Counted from the stretch's first letter, positions 44,797-54,922 are shown. The stretch: DNA of 64,000 bases from Rheinheimera sp. A13L (GCF_000217935.1 NZ_AFHI01000006.1:1-64000); one strand, 5' to 3'. The notes: a model not told the origin generated them from the letters alone. Numbers and translations: made by a program.

Positions 44797-45387
44797 TTAA
44801 TACTCATTCGGCTGTATAAAAACAACGCCCTCTTTTGTAATTTTCATTCTTCCGTTCATGTCTTTGTCATGCCACGAACCTTGTCCCATTTTTAGAACAG
44901 ATACTTCTTCAGAAGATATGGTCATGGTGCTCATAGCATATCCCGCCTGCTTACGCATTGTAGATTCAACAGCATTTATCGGTTGGATAGCTGGGTAGTC
45001 AAGTTTTTCTATTTCTACGGTTTCTTCAGATGTTTTTACCTGCCAGAATTCGGACTGAGTAATCCACAGTTGATAAGTGCTTGGATACTTATTTCCAGAT
45101 GGGGTCTGTATAGATGCAATCGACAAAATCCCACCGCCATCAGGAACTTGCATTTTAGCTCTAGAGTCCTTATACAACTTAAAATTACTCTCAGCTCCTA
45201 GTCTTGGATGGGAAGCACTCTCTTGTTCTATAACTTCCGCTGGTTTTGCATCAGAAAACTCCGGGGTTTTATTTGAATTATTGATAACTGCCGGAATTAT
45301 TAACTGCAATCCTACATAGGCGACGAACACAAAAGCTATTGCAAATCCAAAGCCAAATACCAGACCACTTAAAAACTTTCTGAACAC
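44797..45387 (-). CDS. Membrane-anchored protein of unknown function
   Basis: A 196-residue protein with one N-terminal transmembrane helix (FLSGLVFGFGFAIAFVFVAYVGL) and a soluble domain of beta strands (FKLYKDSRAKMQVPDGGGIL, STYQLWITQSEFWQVK). No known family seen. The GTG start at 45387 is seven bases after GGAG. Neighbours do not suggest a role. Confidence 0.65.
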   Translation of the reverse strand: MFRKFLSGLVFGFGFAIAFVFVAYVGLQLIIPAVINNSNKTPEFSDAKPAEVIEQESASHPRLGAESNFKLYKDSRAKMQVPDGGGILSIASIQTPSGNKYPSTYQLWITQSEFWQVKTSEETVEIEKLDYPAIQPINAVESTMRKQAGYAMSTMTISSEEVSVLKMGQGSWHDKDMNGRMKITKEGVVFIQPNEY

Positions 45388-45534
45388 TCACGTTCTCCAT
45401 TAAATATAATGTTGGGGTTAACCTTTTAATCTTCCCAAGCAAAATTTTACCAACAGTTCACACAAAACTAGCGCCAACCTCCCCTTATTTCAACAGCTTT
45501 TTCTAAAATCACTAATGCCTTATAAACCCAACCC

Positions 45535-46263
45535 CTACTGATTCAACTCCGAAAAATAGCTCAGCTGCAATTGGCTAAATAGCTCTGATTGTTTGATTTC
45601 CGCCAAAGCTTTATTAAAACGATCTGCGACTTCTGGGGTGCGGGCCAGCACATGGTAATGATTCGGCTGGAAAAAACTCAGAACTTTCAGGCTGCTGTCA
45701 TCAGGCGCGGTTTGCCGGTAATAGTGCCAGAAGATATTTCTGTCCATTACCAGCACGTCCACCCGGTTTTTTAACAGCAATGAGGGCATTTGATGTTGCT
45801 CTACCACTTCCAGATAACTGCTGGCTTTGGCTACGGCTTCTGTATAGTCAGGTGATAAAAACTGGCGGGCATTTTGAAAGGCCATCACTCTAAGACCTAC
45901 AAGGTCCTGCAGGCTTAAGATTTCTTTATATAAGTCCTGACGCACAATCAAAATATTCTGATAACTGATATAAGGCTCTGTGGCATAGAACCCAGCTGGG
46001 GTGCTGCGCTGCAATGAGACTAAATCGGCCTGCCCATTGCTGAACAAGGGGAGCAAACGGCCGTTTGGCACGTGAATAAACTGACTGTCAAAGCCCATAC
46101 GCTTCACCACAGCTTTCAGCAAATCCAACTCGTAGCCGGTTTGAGTTGCCACTTTAATATAAGGAGGTTTTTCTACACCCACCAATAGCTGTAATTGCTG
46201 CGCCTGAGCCAGACCAATACAACTATAAATGCAGAATAAGCCAAACCACAGCAGTGTTTTCAT
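45535..46263 (-). CDS. Periplasmic SBP_bac_3-type solute-binding protein
   Basis: A 242-residue exported binding protein. The signal peptide ends near GLAQAQ/Q. LQLLVGVEKPPYIKVATQTGYELDLLKAVV opens the fold; the first-lobe switch is GQADLVSLQR. No permease is adjacent, so it is an orphan like the gene at 20430. It is divergent from the TonB receptor at 46479. Confidence 0.8.
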   Translation of the reverse strand: MKTLLWFGLFCIYSCIGLAQAQQLQLLVGVEKPPYIKVATQTGYELDLLKAVVKRMGFDSQFIHVPNGRLLPLFSNGQADLVSLQRSTPAGFYATEPYISYQNILIVRQDLYKEILSLQDLVGLRVMAFQNARQFLSPDYTEAVAKASSYLEVVEQHQMPSLLLKNRVDVLVMDRNIFWHYYRQTAPDDSSLKVLSFFQPNHYHVLARTPEVADRFNKALAEIKQSELFSQLQLSYFSELNQ

Positions 46264-46478
46264 CAATCAGGTTCCATCTGAAGCAGAATTCAGCATAGGC
46301 CAGACTTCAGAGCAAATACCACTATTTTCTTTTTCTCCTTCAGTTTCATCGAAATCGGTTTCCATAAAAATTACATTTCAATTACTTCATTTTGTCATCT
46401 TTCTTTCATTTCACTGTCATTAGACCAGTCCAGAATGGCCGCGCTTTCTTCAATTCAAACAACAATATGGAGTTTCAC

Positions 46479-48818
46479 GTGGCATTACATCACAAACATC
46501 TGCTCGCTCTGGCAGTGAGTTCAGCCTTAGGTTTATCGGCACCTGCAATGGCAGAAGAAGCGGCAGTTGCTGCAGCCGACGAGCAGGAAGTAGAAGTGCT
46601 GGCTATTACTGGCAAACGCATTAGTTATGCGAATAACAGTACAGATGAAGCGATTAAAAACACCAAAGCTCCTATAGGTAACGTGCTGGATTTAGTCAGC
46701 CAGCTACCGGGGATCAGTGTAGGTCAGGGTGACGCTTTTGGTGGTGATGACTGGTCTACTACCATTTCAATGCGTGGTTTTAACGTGAACCTGAACGAAC
46801 AACAATTGGGTATTACCGTCGATGGTTTACCTAATGGTGGGTCAGCTTACGGTGGTGGCAGCAAAGCCAACCGTTACCTGGATACAGAAAACACAGCTTA
46901 TGTTGAAGTGGGCCAGGGTACCTCTGATATCGCATCCGCTTCATTAGACGCTCTAGGCGGCACCTTAAACTTTGTATCAAATAACCCTTTAGCTGAACAA
47001 AACTTAGCTGTAGCTGTGACAGGTGGTGATCACAATGCCCGCCGTTACTACACCCGCTTTGATACAGGTGACATAGGGGCGAATACCACAGCTTATGTCA
47101 GTTTATCCGACAGCTTTAGCAACAGATGGATAGGTTCAGGCAGCAATGGCCGTACCGATCGTCTGCACGGTGAAGTGAAAACAGTCACTGAACTGGACAA
47201 TACCACCATCACAGCACGTTTTTCTTATGATGATACTGAAGAAGACAACTATAACACTGTATCTTTAGAGCAGTTTTTTGATAACCCGGACTGGGATCGT
47301 CTGACTAACGTCTGGACTGGCAACCCGGATATCGATCAGAACTTCGCCGAAGCCTGGTCTACCTTGCGGGAAAACAGCTTCACTTACGTCAAAATTGATA
47401 CCGACTTAACCGACAGCCTGAACCTGACCGTCACGCCTTATATACATATGCAATCAGGCCGTGGTGACTGGTTGCCGCCTTATCAGGTCTATGTAGAAGA
47501 CGCTGCGGGTAATCGCGTCAGCCGTGGCACGGGCAATGGCAACTTAGTTCGTTATCAGTATGTTAATGCGGCAGGTCAACCCATTCTGGATCCAAATGCA
47601 GATTTAACAGGTGCAACACGGGTCGCCTCTTACCGTCATACTCACTATGAAAAAGACCGTTATGGCCTGACCTCAGAACTGAAATGGGCAATGGACAATC
47701 ATGAGTTACGTTTAGGTGCCTGGATTGAACAGCAAGACCGTAACGAAACCCGCGACTGGCATAATGTGATTGACCCGAAACAGTATCACTACTTCAACAA
47801 CCAGCCGTATTGGGTGCATTACGACCGTAACTACGAAACTGATACGCAGAAAATTTATTTACAGGATCAAATTAACTGGAACGATTTAACAGTTACTTTG
47901 GGTGTGAAAAAGTTTTTTGTTGATGTCAGTCGTAAAGATAATATCGTTACAACCAATACAGATAATCTCGACAGCGATTCAGATGTATTACCAAGCCTGG
48001 GTTTTGTTTATCGCTTAAACGACAGCTACGAAGTATTTGGTGGTTATGCGGAAAACTTTAAAGCCATCAGCGATGCAATTTTAGAAACCGATCAGGATTT
48101 TGATGCTCTGGAAGCTGAAACTGCAAAAAATATCGACTTAGGTTTACGTTATTTTGGTGACGACCTGAGCCTGTCATTAACCTATTACGATGTAAAGTTT
48201 GATAACCGTATCACCTTTCTGCAACCAGGAGCCAGTGCGGGTGGCCCTGACTATCTGAACGAGTTAGACGGCACTTATGTCAACGTAGGTGGTATTGAAT
48301 CTGAAGGTCTGGAAGCCAGCTTAAACTGGGAGTTTAACAAAGGCTGGAGTATTTACAGTGCCTTTACCAGCAATAACGCTGAATACAGTCAGACCATCAA
48401 CCCTGTGCTAAGAGACGGAGAGGGAAAAATAGTGCTGGGACCGGACGGACAACCAGTACCTAACCCTGCAGCTATATTTGCAGGCGACAAAGTAGCAGGT
48501 TCACCTGAAACTATGCTCAGCCTGTCGTTGCGTTATCAGGGCGAAGCTTACCGTGCAGGTTTAACCGCCAAACGCACAGACAGCTACTTTGGTGCTGCTT
48601 TAGGTGGCAATAAAGACGAAATCCCTGCATCCACCCTGATGGACTTCTATGTGGGCTACAGCAAAGACTTGTCATCAAAAGATATGTTCAAAAGCATGGA
48701 CTTATCTCTGGTGCTGAACAACCTGACGGACCAGGACTACTTAGCAGGTGGCCAGGAAGGCGCTTATTACTTAGGTGCAGAACGCACAGCGACTGTAACT
48801 TTAAAACTGGATTTCTGA
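46479..48818 (+). CDS. TonB-dependent outer membrane receptor
   Basis: A 779-residue receptor with signal peptide ending APAMA/EE. TonB box VEVLAITGKRISY; plug with DLVSQLPGISVG, STTISMRGFNVN and LGITVDGLPNGG; barrel ending VTLKLDF with a terminal Phe. GTG 46479 is six bases after GGAG; ATG 46467 is the alternative. Distinct from the receptor at 9785. Ligand unknown. It lacks a Fur box upstream, so iron uptake is not indicated. Confidence 0.9.
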   Translation: MALHHKHLLALAVSSALGLSAPAMAEEAAVAAADEQEVEVLAITGKRISYANNSTDEAIKNTKAPIGNVLDLVSQLPGISVGQGDAFGGDDWSTTISMRGFNVNLNEQQLGITVDGLPNGGSAYGGGSKANRYLDTENTAYVEVGQGTSDIASASLDALGGTLNFVSNNPLAEQNLAVAVTGGDHNARRYYTRFDTGDIGANTTAYVSLSDSFSNRWIGSGSNGRTDRLHGEVKTVTELDNTTITARFSYDDTEEDNYNTVSLEQFFDNPDWDRLTNVWTGNPDIDQNFAEAWSTLRENSFTYVKIDTDLTDSLNLTVTPYIHMQSGRGDWLPPYQVYVEDAAGNRVSRGTGNGNLVRYQYVNAAGQPILDPNADLTGATRVASYRHTHYEKDRYGLTSELKWAMDNHELRLGAWIEQQDRNETRDWHNVIDPKQYHYFNNQPYWVHYDRNYETDTQKIYLQDQINWNDLTVTLGVKKFFVDVSRKDNIVTTNTDNLDSDSDVLPSLGFVYRLNDSYEVFGGYAENFKAISDAILETDQDFDALEAETAKNIDLGLRYFGDDLSLSLTYYDVKFDNRITFLQPGASAGGPDYLNELDGTYVNVGGIESEGLEASLNWEFNKGWSIYSAFTSNNAEYSQTINPVLRDGEGKIVLGPDGQPVPNPAAIFAGDKVAGSPETMLSLSLRYQGEAYRAGLTAKRTDSYFGAALGGNKDEIPASTLMDFYVGYSKDLSSKDMFKSMDLSLVLNNLTDQDYLAGGQEGAYYLGAERTATVTLKLDF

Positions 48819-48836
48819 TCTAATCCAGAGTGACAA

Positions 48837-48868
48837 AAGCCGGAGCTTACACAGCTCTGGCTTTTTTA
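48837..48868 (+). terminator. Rho-independent terminator of the TonB receptor
   Basis: GCCGGAGC and GCTCTGGC (one wobble pair), preceded by AAA and followed by TTTTTTA, 18 bases after the stop codon. Confidence 0.85.
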
Positions 48869-48992
48869 TTGTGATGTAGCACCAGTTTGAGTGTTCCTGG
48901 GCGCAGCTGTCTTTCAAGATACCAATAGTTTGGTATTTATCCTGACTTCTTTTATGCTGGCGGACCATGGTCGTAGTCAAAAGCCTAACCCT

Positions 48993-49721
48993 ATGAAAAC
49001 CAAACTGTATTTAATCCCCGGTACTCTATGTAATGCCAGGCTCTGGACTGAGCTTGCCCCTTACCTTAGCGACTATGAACTGGAACATTTGCCTATTCCT
49101 TCAGGGGCGGCTCCGGAACATCTGGTGGAACATTTAGCCTCAGCTTTGCCCTCCCACAAGTCAGTCTTAGTCGGGTTTTCATTAGGTGCTTATTTAGCTG
49201 CATTATTAACGGTGCGTTATCCGGAAAAAGTTGCAGCTTTGATGCTGGTGTCCAATAGCCCCTGCCCTTTAAGTGCTCAAGAGCAGGTTTCACGTCAGTA
49301 TAGCTTGCAGCTGATCACTGAATTTGGTTACAAAGGCATCAGCCAGAAAAAAGCTGAAGCCTTAGTGGACAGCGCGAAGTTAAGCCCTGATGCACTGCAA
49401 TATATAGTGAACATCATCCGCCAGATGGATGCAGAGCTTGGCGAGGATACGTTAAAAGCCCAGTTGGGTGTAACGTCAGAGCGCAGGGATCTGAAAGATG
49501 AACTACTCAAGCTGACTTTGCCGCTTTGTTTTGTCTACAGCGAACAGGACCCGCTGATCAATACCCACTGGATGCAGCATTTTATGCAGAGCAGTCAGAA
49601 ACGTCATCAGCCCAGCAGTCCGGTTGTTTTTCATGCCGTGGCAGGTTCTGGCCATATGTTGCCCTTAGAGCAACCTGCTTTACTTAGCCGCTACATAAAG
49701 CAATGGCTGGGTGAGATATAA
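48993..49721 (+). CDS. Alpha/beta hydrolase
   Basis: A 242-residue cytosolic hydrolase. MKTKLYLIPGTLCNARLWTE opens the fold with the oxyanion region; nucleophile VLVGFSLGAYLA; Asp in YSEQDPLIN; His in GSGHMLPLEQ. The substrate is unknown, with MenH/BioH-like size. Start at ATG 48993, as the longer ORF is out of pattern. Confidence 0.8.
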   Translation: MKTKLYLIPGTLCNARLWTELAPYLSDYELEHLPIPSGAAPEHLVEHLASALPSHKSVLVGFSLGAYLAALLTVRYPEKVAALMLVSNSPCPLSAQEQVSRQYSLQLITEFGYKGISQKKAEALVDSAKLSPDALQYIVNIIRQMDAELGEDTLKAQLGVTSERRDLKDELLKLTLPLCFVYSEQDPLINTHWMQHFMQSSQKRHQPSSPVVFHAVAGSGHMLPLEQPALLSRYIKQWLGEI

Positions 49722-49978
49722 GCGCTTTTACGCAGCCTTAAACCTATGGGGAACTGTTGTGTAAAAATTACCAGCAACGGGTAACTTCTACAGTCAGGCT
49801 GGAGGTTCGCTGAAAGCAAAAAACAGATAAAACACTGTTTTTATTGATATATATTAATTTGGCACAACCCATGCTCTAATTTAAACGTAAAAGTAAAACG
49901 CAAAGAGTAGAATGCAAAGAGTAAGATGAAAAGTGCAGCCATTGCTGCATTTCACAGTGTTCACCAAGGAGATTTATT

Positions 49979-50302
49979 ATGGCCACTTCACAAAGTGCAA
50001 CAGAGCAAGCAACAAGTAAAAGCAACAGTGCGTTAAATTCGCCTATTACAGAAAAAGCTATTGAAGCTGCACATCATGCAGTAGACGCAGTGGCAGAAAA
50101 AGCTGCAGTAGCTGAAGACACATTACGTAAAACAGCGGCCAGCTCTCAGGAAACGCTGACGCACAAACAAGAAGAAATTACGCAACAATTGCAACTGTCC
50201 TACAGTAAAACCCGTGAGTTTGCAGTGCAAAATCCACTGGCCGCTGCAGGTATCGCCTTTGCTGCTGGTGTATTGTTAACCGCTTTGCTACGCGGCAAAT
50301 AA
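49979..50302 (+). CDS. YqjD/ElaB-like (DUF883) ribosome-anchoring family protein
   Basis: A 107-residue protein with a long amphipathic helix of Ala/Glu/Lys (AIEAAHHAVDAVAEKAAVAE) and a C-terminal transmembrane helix (PLAAAGIAFAAGVLLTALLRGK). Family members tether to the inner membrane and bind ribosomes in stationary phase. AAGGAG lies eight bases before the ATG. It is first of a three-gene operon (next at 50339 and 50811). Confidence 0.85.
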   Translation: MATSQSATEQATSKSNSALNSPITEKAIEAAHHAVDAVAEKAAVAEDTLRKTAASSQETLTHKQEEITQQLQLSYSKTREFAVQNPLAAAGIAFAAGVLLTALLRGK

Positions 50303-50338
50303 AGCCGTTACTGACGCAATACCAACCAAGGCGGATTT

Positions 50339-50836
50339 ATGCAACCTAGTGAAAGCTCTGAAGCAGCTGCGGAACAACCAGGGCAGCCTGTATCCACACA
50401 GGCTGCCCTGACTAAATCGGCAGAGCAAGCTTTGGATCAACTGGCTGAAATAGCTGCGCTTGGCAATTCAGTCAAGCAAGCTTATGCCAGCCAACTAAAA
50501 CTGACAGGGCAAATAGCAACGGCAGAATGGCAGCTCACAGGCCGCAGCCTGACCATTGCCGCGGCTTTAGTAGTGTGTTTTGGTGCAGGCATGATTTTAC
50601 TCTGGGGCAGTATTTTGGCTGTGCTGGGTTATGTGCTGTTTCAACTAAGCAGTTCAGTCGCAATTACAGCCACGGCTTTGCTGCTGTTGCAGTTTGCTGT
50701 ATTGTTTTGGTGTTGGCGCAGTTTAGCTTATGTGCTGTCACAAGCAGGCTTTTCAAATACCTGGCGGCAATTGCAATTGCTATTGTTCAGGCCACAGAAG
50801 GAAGACACAAATGCTGATCCAACGGCTACTGACTAA
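50339..50836 (+). CDS. YqjE-like phage holin superfamily III protein
   Basis: A 165-residue membrane protein with two helix pairs (LTIAAALVVCFGAGMILLWGSIL and TATALLLLQFAVLFWCW) and soluble ends. The family is annotated phage-holin III only by similarity; the role is probably envelope stress. AAGGCGG lies four bases before the ATG. It overlaps the next gene by 26 bases. Confidence 0.8.
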   Translation: MQPSESSEAAAEQPGQPVSTQAALTKSAEQALDQLAEIAALGNSVKQAYASQLKLTGQIATAEWQLTGRSLTIAAALVVCFGAGMILLWGSILAVLGYVLFQLSSSVAITATALLLLQFAVLFWCWRSLAYVLSQAGFSNTWRQLQLLLFRPQKEDTNADPTATD

Positions 50837-51065
50837 GCAGCAACAGAAGCTGACTGAGCTGACAGCACAAAGCCAGTTAGAGCAGCAATTACTGCTGATA
50901 AGAAAACAGCAATTATCAGAAGCAAGCCTTAGTTTTATTGGTTCAACACCGGGTTTAATGCTGAGTTTTTGCGCTGGTTGCCTGTTTCAGCTTCGCCACA
51001 ACAGCGCTGTAAAAATGATGCGCAGCCTGGTGGGATTTCGCTGGATCACCAGGCTGATTGGTTAG
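50811..51065 (+). CDS. YqjK-like small protein
   Basis: An 84-residue protein with an N-terminal Gln/Lys-rich coiled-coil (RLLTKQQQKLTELTAQ) and a hydrophobic segment (GLMLSFCAGCLFQL). ATG 50811 is seven bases after AAGGAAG. Order and size match YqjK after YqjD and YqjE. Confidence 0.7.
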   Translation: MLIQRLLTKQQQKLTELTAQSQLEQQLLLIRKQQLSEASLSFIGSTPGLMLSFCAGCLFQLRHNSAVKMMRSLVGFRWITRLIG

Positions 51066-51133
51066 TTCAGAGCTGGTCTGTACCTGATCTGAACTAGTAA
51101 AATCCCTGTCGTAACACCGTTTGCCAAAATCAG

Positions 51134-52348
51134 TTAAGGCTTACAACTTTGCCGGAACAAAGCACGTTGCTCCAAAGCTAAATCCGGGTAATCGGTAAAA
51201 AGCCCATCTATGCCTTGCTTAAACAGGGCCTGCAGTTCTTCGTTATAACTGAATGTGGTTTTGTCATCTTTGGGCATTAAATAATTTGCTTCAGCCCTGA
51301 ACGTATAAGGGTGTACCTTTAAGCCCTGCTGCTGAGCCGCTTTGACAAAAGGCTTTAAATTCAGGCTGTGTTTTTGATACATACTGCTGCGCCAGGGGCC
51401 AATGCCAGCGGCATAGCTATGCATAAAGTTCAGGCCTTTGTCCTTCAGTAAAGCCGAATAATCCAAAGGTTTAGGCAATGCGGCTAAAAAACTGCTGTCT
51501 TTATAAATGGCAGCTAAATCAGCATTTTGTTGCTGATGATAAAACACGTCATAAGGTACTGAAAAACTGTCTTTTGGTGGTAAATAGGCTTTGTCTGTAT
51601 CACCAATCAGCTGGATCAGCGGAAGTTGAAGCTTTAGATCCGGCATCCACTGCGTTTTAAGTTCCAGCAGGTTCTGCAGTTCAAAAGACTGAATAAATAC
51701 GCGGCCTGGATCAGTAAACCGCAGCTGCTTTAATTGCTGCACCAGCATTTTGCTGATATCCAGCGCTATAGGTTTGCCCGCTGCAGTTTTTCCTTCATAC
51801 CGAAAATAAGTCGGGTGTTTGGTTTCAATATAAAGCCCGACTTTACGGCCTGTATCTGCTTCAAACTGTTTTACCAGACTGACAATTTCAGACAAAGTAG
51901 CAATGGAATATTGATCGTTGTGATCTGCTCCCTGAGGGCGCAGCGCTGGCAAAGGTTCACGGGCTTTCAGCTGCTTTATTTCAGCCAGAGTAAAATCTTC
52001 ACTAAACCAGCCGGTAATTGGAATGCCATCAATACGTTTGGTGGTTTTTCGATCGGCAAATTGCGGCAATACAGCCACATTGGTGGTATGAGTTAGATCA
52101 TTTTCATGGCGACTGATAAGTTGACCGTCTTTGGTCGGCACCAAATCGGGTTCAATAAAATCAGCCCCCATCCGCATAGCCAGTTGGTAGGCCTCAAGCG
52201 TATGTTCAGGCAAATGACCACTGGCACCTCTGTGGGCTATAACCAAAGGAGCAGTAACACAAGCATCAGCGGCTATGGCAACATCAGAGAGTATAGTTAC
52301 AGACAACAAGCTCAGAGGCAGCAGAGAAAAACCTTTTTTAATCAGCAT
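51134..52348 (-). CDS. glpQ: Glycerophosphodiester phosphodiesterase (GlpQ-like)
   Basis: A 404-residue exported TIM barrel hydrolysing glycerophosphodiesters to glycerol-3-phosphate and an alcohol. Signal peptide near residues 4-25. Conserved: PLVIAHRGASGHLPEHTLEAY with the acid-base His, ADFIEPDLVPTKDG, and YIETKHPTYF. Full length for periplasmic GlpQ. The ATG 52348 follows AAGG by ten bases. Confidence 0.9.
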   Translation of the reverse strand: MLIKKGFSLLPLSLLSVTILSDVAIAADACVTAPLVIAHRGASGHLPEHTLEAYQLAMRMGADFIEPDLVPTKDGQLISRHENDLTHTTNVAVLPQFADRKTTKRIDGIPITGWFSEDFTLAEIKQLKAREPLPALRPQGADHNDQYSIATLSEIVSLVKQFEADTGRKVGLYIETKHPTYFRYEGKTAAGKPIALDISKMLVQQLKQLRFTDPGRVFIQSFELQNLLELKTQWMPDLKLQLPLIQLIGDTDKAYLPPKDSFSVPYDVFYHQQQNADLAAIYKDSSFLAALPKPLDYSALLKDKGLNFMHSYAAGIGPWRSSMYQKHSLNLKPFVKAAQQQGLKVHPYTFRAEANYLMPKDDKTTFSYNEELQALFKQGIDGLFTDYPDLALEQRALFRQSCKP

Positions 52349-52471
52349 ATTATTCACACCTTTTGCAAAAACTTCATACTAAAACCACAGAATGACAATA
52401 GCATGACACAAAATGGAGGAGCGGGCTTGCCCTGCCCGGCTGGTGTTCAAAGCTGTATCATAGAGGTTAGA

Positions 52472-53347
52472 TCAACGACGTTCCTGTACCCATAAATACA
52501 AACCACACGCCATAATAACCCCAGCGCCAATCAACATAGATAAACCCGGAAATAACTGCCAAAGCAGGATATCAAAGCCTAAACCCCATACCAGTGCTGT
52601 GTATTCAAAAGGCGCTATCACTGAAGCTGGCGCTAAACGAAAAGCCTCAGTAATAAACACCTGACCTATAGCGCCACTTAAACCCATCAGCGCTAATAAC
52701 CACAGATGATCCGAGGATATCGACACCCACTGGGGATAAGCTAAAGCACCAGCGCCGAGGCCTATCATAGTCATCAGCCAAAACACCATATTGCCGCTAT
52801 TGTCAGTGCGGGATAATACCCGAACCGTAATAGCGGAAATGGCGTAACAAAGCGCTGAAACCAAAGCCGCCAGCGCTCCTAAACTCAACAATTGATCACC
52901 TTCAGGTTTAAGCATAAAAAGCACAGCCAGCATACCAATGCCTATAGCAACCCATTGGCGCAGCTGCACATGCTCACCTAAAAACCACACTGACATAGCG
53001 GTGATTAACAGAGGGGCTGCAAAAAAGATGGCATAAGCATCGGCCAGCGATAAGGTCTGAATGGCATAAACAAAAGCGGACAACATGACGATGCCAAGCA
53101 CTGCCCTTAGCAGATGCAAAGACCAGCGCGAATTCAGTAAATGCTGCACTCTGTTGGTTGTGACTAGCCAGATGACGATTAAGGGCCAGGCAAACAAGGC
53201 ACGCAAACTGGTGATCTGCATGGGAGCATAATACTGCGTCAGCTGTTTCATACAGGCATCCATAGCGCAAAACATGCCCACGGCCAGCAACATACACAAA
53301 ATCCCTTTAGTCGGCTGATCGACAGCGGGATGAAGCAGACTTTTCAT
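52472..53347 (-). CDS. EamA/DMT family transporter
   Basis: A 291-residue inner-membrane protein with ten helices and two EamA repeats: GILCMLLAVGMFCAMDACMK and ALCYAISAITVRVLS. The second repeat end FEYTALVWGLGFDILLW is typical of the RhtA/YdcZ-like DMT branch. The substrate is unknown. ATG preceded by AGG. Confidence 0.87.
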   Translation of the reverse strand: MKSLLHPAVDQPTKGILCMLLAVGMFCAMDACMKQLTQYYAPMQITSLRALFAWPLIVIWLVTTNRVQHLLNSRWSLHLLRAVLGIVMLSAFVYAIQTLSLADAYAIFFAAPLLITAMSVWFLGEHVQLRQWVAIGIGMLAVLFMLKPEGDQLLSLGALAALVSALCYAISAITVRVLSRTDNSGNMVFWLMTMIGLGAGALAYPQWVSISSDHLWLLALMGLSGAIGQVFITEAFRLAPASVIAPFEYTALVWGLGFDILLWQLFPGLSMLIGAGVIMACGLYLWVQERR

Positions 53348-53617
53348 AACTACCTGATTAATGCAGAAAACAGCGGGCTAGTGTTCAAAAATCTTCAGAC
53401 TAAAGCAAGTGCAAAAGCAGCAAAGATTAAGCCTGCAGTGGAAACACTGTGATTCCAGAGATTGCATTACTGAAACCGCTCCTGTTTTTGTTACAAGAAG
53501 CGTCTGAATGTAAGAGAATTTAACAGTTTAGTGACTAACTGTTACCCCTTATTCTGAGCCCCCCAACCTGCTGATAGACTCGCATTTCCCCTATTCTCAT
53601 CCTATAGGTAGCCTAGT

Positions 53618-54583
53618 ATGCGATCAGGTTCTTTGTTATCTCTTATTGTTCCTTTTTACAATGCCGCCCACTATTTTGCTGAGCTACTTCACTCTATTGA
53701 AGTACAACTGACAGAAGCAATACAAGTGGTCCTGATCTGTGATGGTGCCACAGATGGCAGCCTTGAATTGGCACAACGGCACATAGGCTCTTCGGCGATA
53801 CCACAATGTTATCTGTTGTTGTGTCAACAAAACAGCGGTGTCAGTGTCGCCAGAAATCAGGGGATAAAACATGCGACTGGAGAATACATTGGCTTTATTG
53901 ATGCGGACGACTTACTACTACCCGGTTACATCAGTCAGCTACTGAGCGTGATCCAGCAGCACAAACCCGATTTGATTGAATTGGGTTATAAAGGTTTTAA
54001 GGACATATCTGAACTGAACCATGCCAAACCACGTTATCTGCATCGTAACGCCGGTTGGTTGTTAAAAAACAAAGCCATTACCGAAGTATATAAAGCCAGT
54101 CGTTGGTTTTCCTGCTTAAGGGTATATCGCAGAAGAATGGCACCCAACTTTCAGTTCCCAGCGGGCATTGCCTTTTGTGAGGATTTAATGTCTATGCCTT
54201 CTTTATATGAGGCTGCAGGACATATTTATCATTTGCGTTTGCCGCTGTATGGCTACCGAGAGCATAGTGCCAGTGCTTCTTTTAACGTAAAAGCACAACA
54301 TCAGCAGCAATTACAGCGCTTTTTTACCGATGTTCAGTTAAAGAACTCTTACCCTGCAATGCCAGAGCTTTGGCGTCATTTATTGCTGTTTCATCTGGCT
54401 TATTTACTGTACAAATTCCAGTTAAATAACAAAAATCAGCAAAGCTTTCCTGACCAACTTGCTCAACAGCTGAAAGCACTGATCTATCAGTTTTGGTGGT
54501 CACCACATTTTTCAGTACGAAAAAAATTAAATCTGGCTTTTGCACCATTTTTTTTTCGCTGGGAGAGAAGTAAAAGCGGATAG
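53618..54583 (+). CDS. Family 2 glycosyltransferase
   Basis: A 321-residue GT-A enzyme. SLIVPFYNAAHYFAELLHSIE begins the nucleotide-binding half, ARNQGIKHATGEYIGFIDADD holds the DxD motif, and FCEDLMSMPSLYEAAG holds the ED acceptor motif. A basic C-terminal region follows. Orphan: no other polysaccharide gene is near. The sugar and acceptor are unknown. Confidence 0.88.
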   Translation: MRSGSLLSLIVPFYNAAHYFAELLHSIEVQLTEAIQVVLICDGATDGSLELAQRHIGSSAIPQCYLLLCQQNSGVSVARNQGIKHATGEYIGFIDADDLLLPGYISQLLSVIQQHKPDLIELGYKGFKDISELNHAKPRYLHRNAGWLLKNKAITEVYKASRWFSCLRVYRRRMAPNFQFPAGIAFCEDLMSMPSLYEAAGHIYHLRLPLYGYREHSASASFNVKAQHQQQLQRFFTDVQLKNSYPAMPELWRHLLLFHLAYLLYKFQLNNKNQQSFPDQLAQQLKALIYQFWWSPHFSVRKKLNLAFAPFFFRWERSKSG

Positions 54584-54922
54584 GGGCAGAAGGCAGCAAA
54601 ATTGGGTTTTTATTGTTTTATATCAAGGTACATAAAACAAAAAAAGTGCAGACTCTGCTGCGTTCTAGTTGTAAGACTGAACAGGTTGTAAAAGCGACAG
54701 GTCTTTTACTCCACCATTCCCAGCCTTGTGTATTTTACGCCTGACTACACCTCTGTCGTCAGGCGATTTTTTTAATTTTACATCCCTGTAAAATGCCCTT
54801 CGGGCCAGCTGAAGCTGTTAACAATATGCTCCAGGCAATTATTTACTGTCTGTAATATATGGGTTGGAAAACTGGACGGGCGACCATAAAGGTCGCCCCG
54901 ATTTCGCATAGGTTTCCACTGT
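54584..54922. other. Intergenic region, candidate sRNA with terminator
   Basis: No credible gene in 339 bases. A strong plus-strand terminator-like stem CGCCTGAC / GTCAGGCG (54738-54745 and 54758-54765), with loop and seven T, lies 155 bases after the glycosyltransferase stop, so a small RNA may end there. A REP-like stem GGGCGACC / GGTCGCCC lies at 54878-54898. No clear promoter was found. Confidence 0.4.
54738..54773 (+). terminator. Rho-independent terminator
   Basis: CGCCTGAC, twelve-base loop, GTCAGGCG, A, then TTTTTTT. It closes either a long 3' region of the glycosyltransferase or an independent small RNA. Confidence 0.75.

Noticed and set aside
50339-50836. Prophage holin as sign of a phage
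   Set aside because: The gene is in a YqjD/E/K-like operon and no other phage genes are near.
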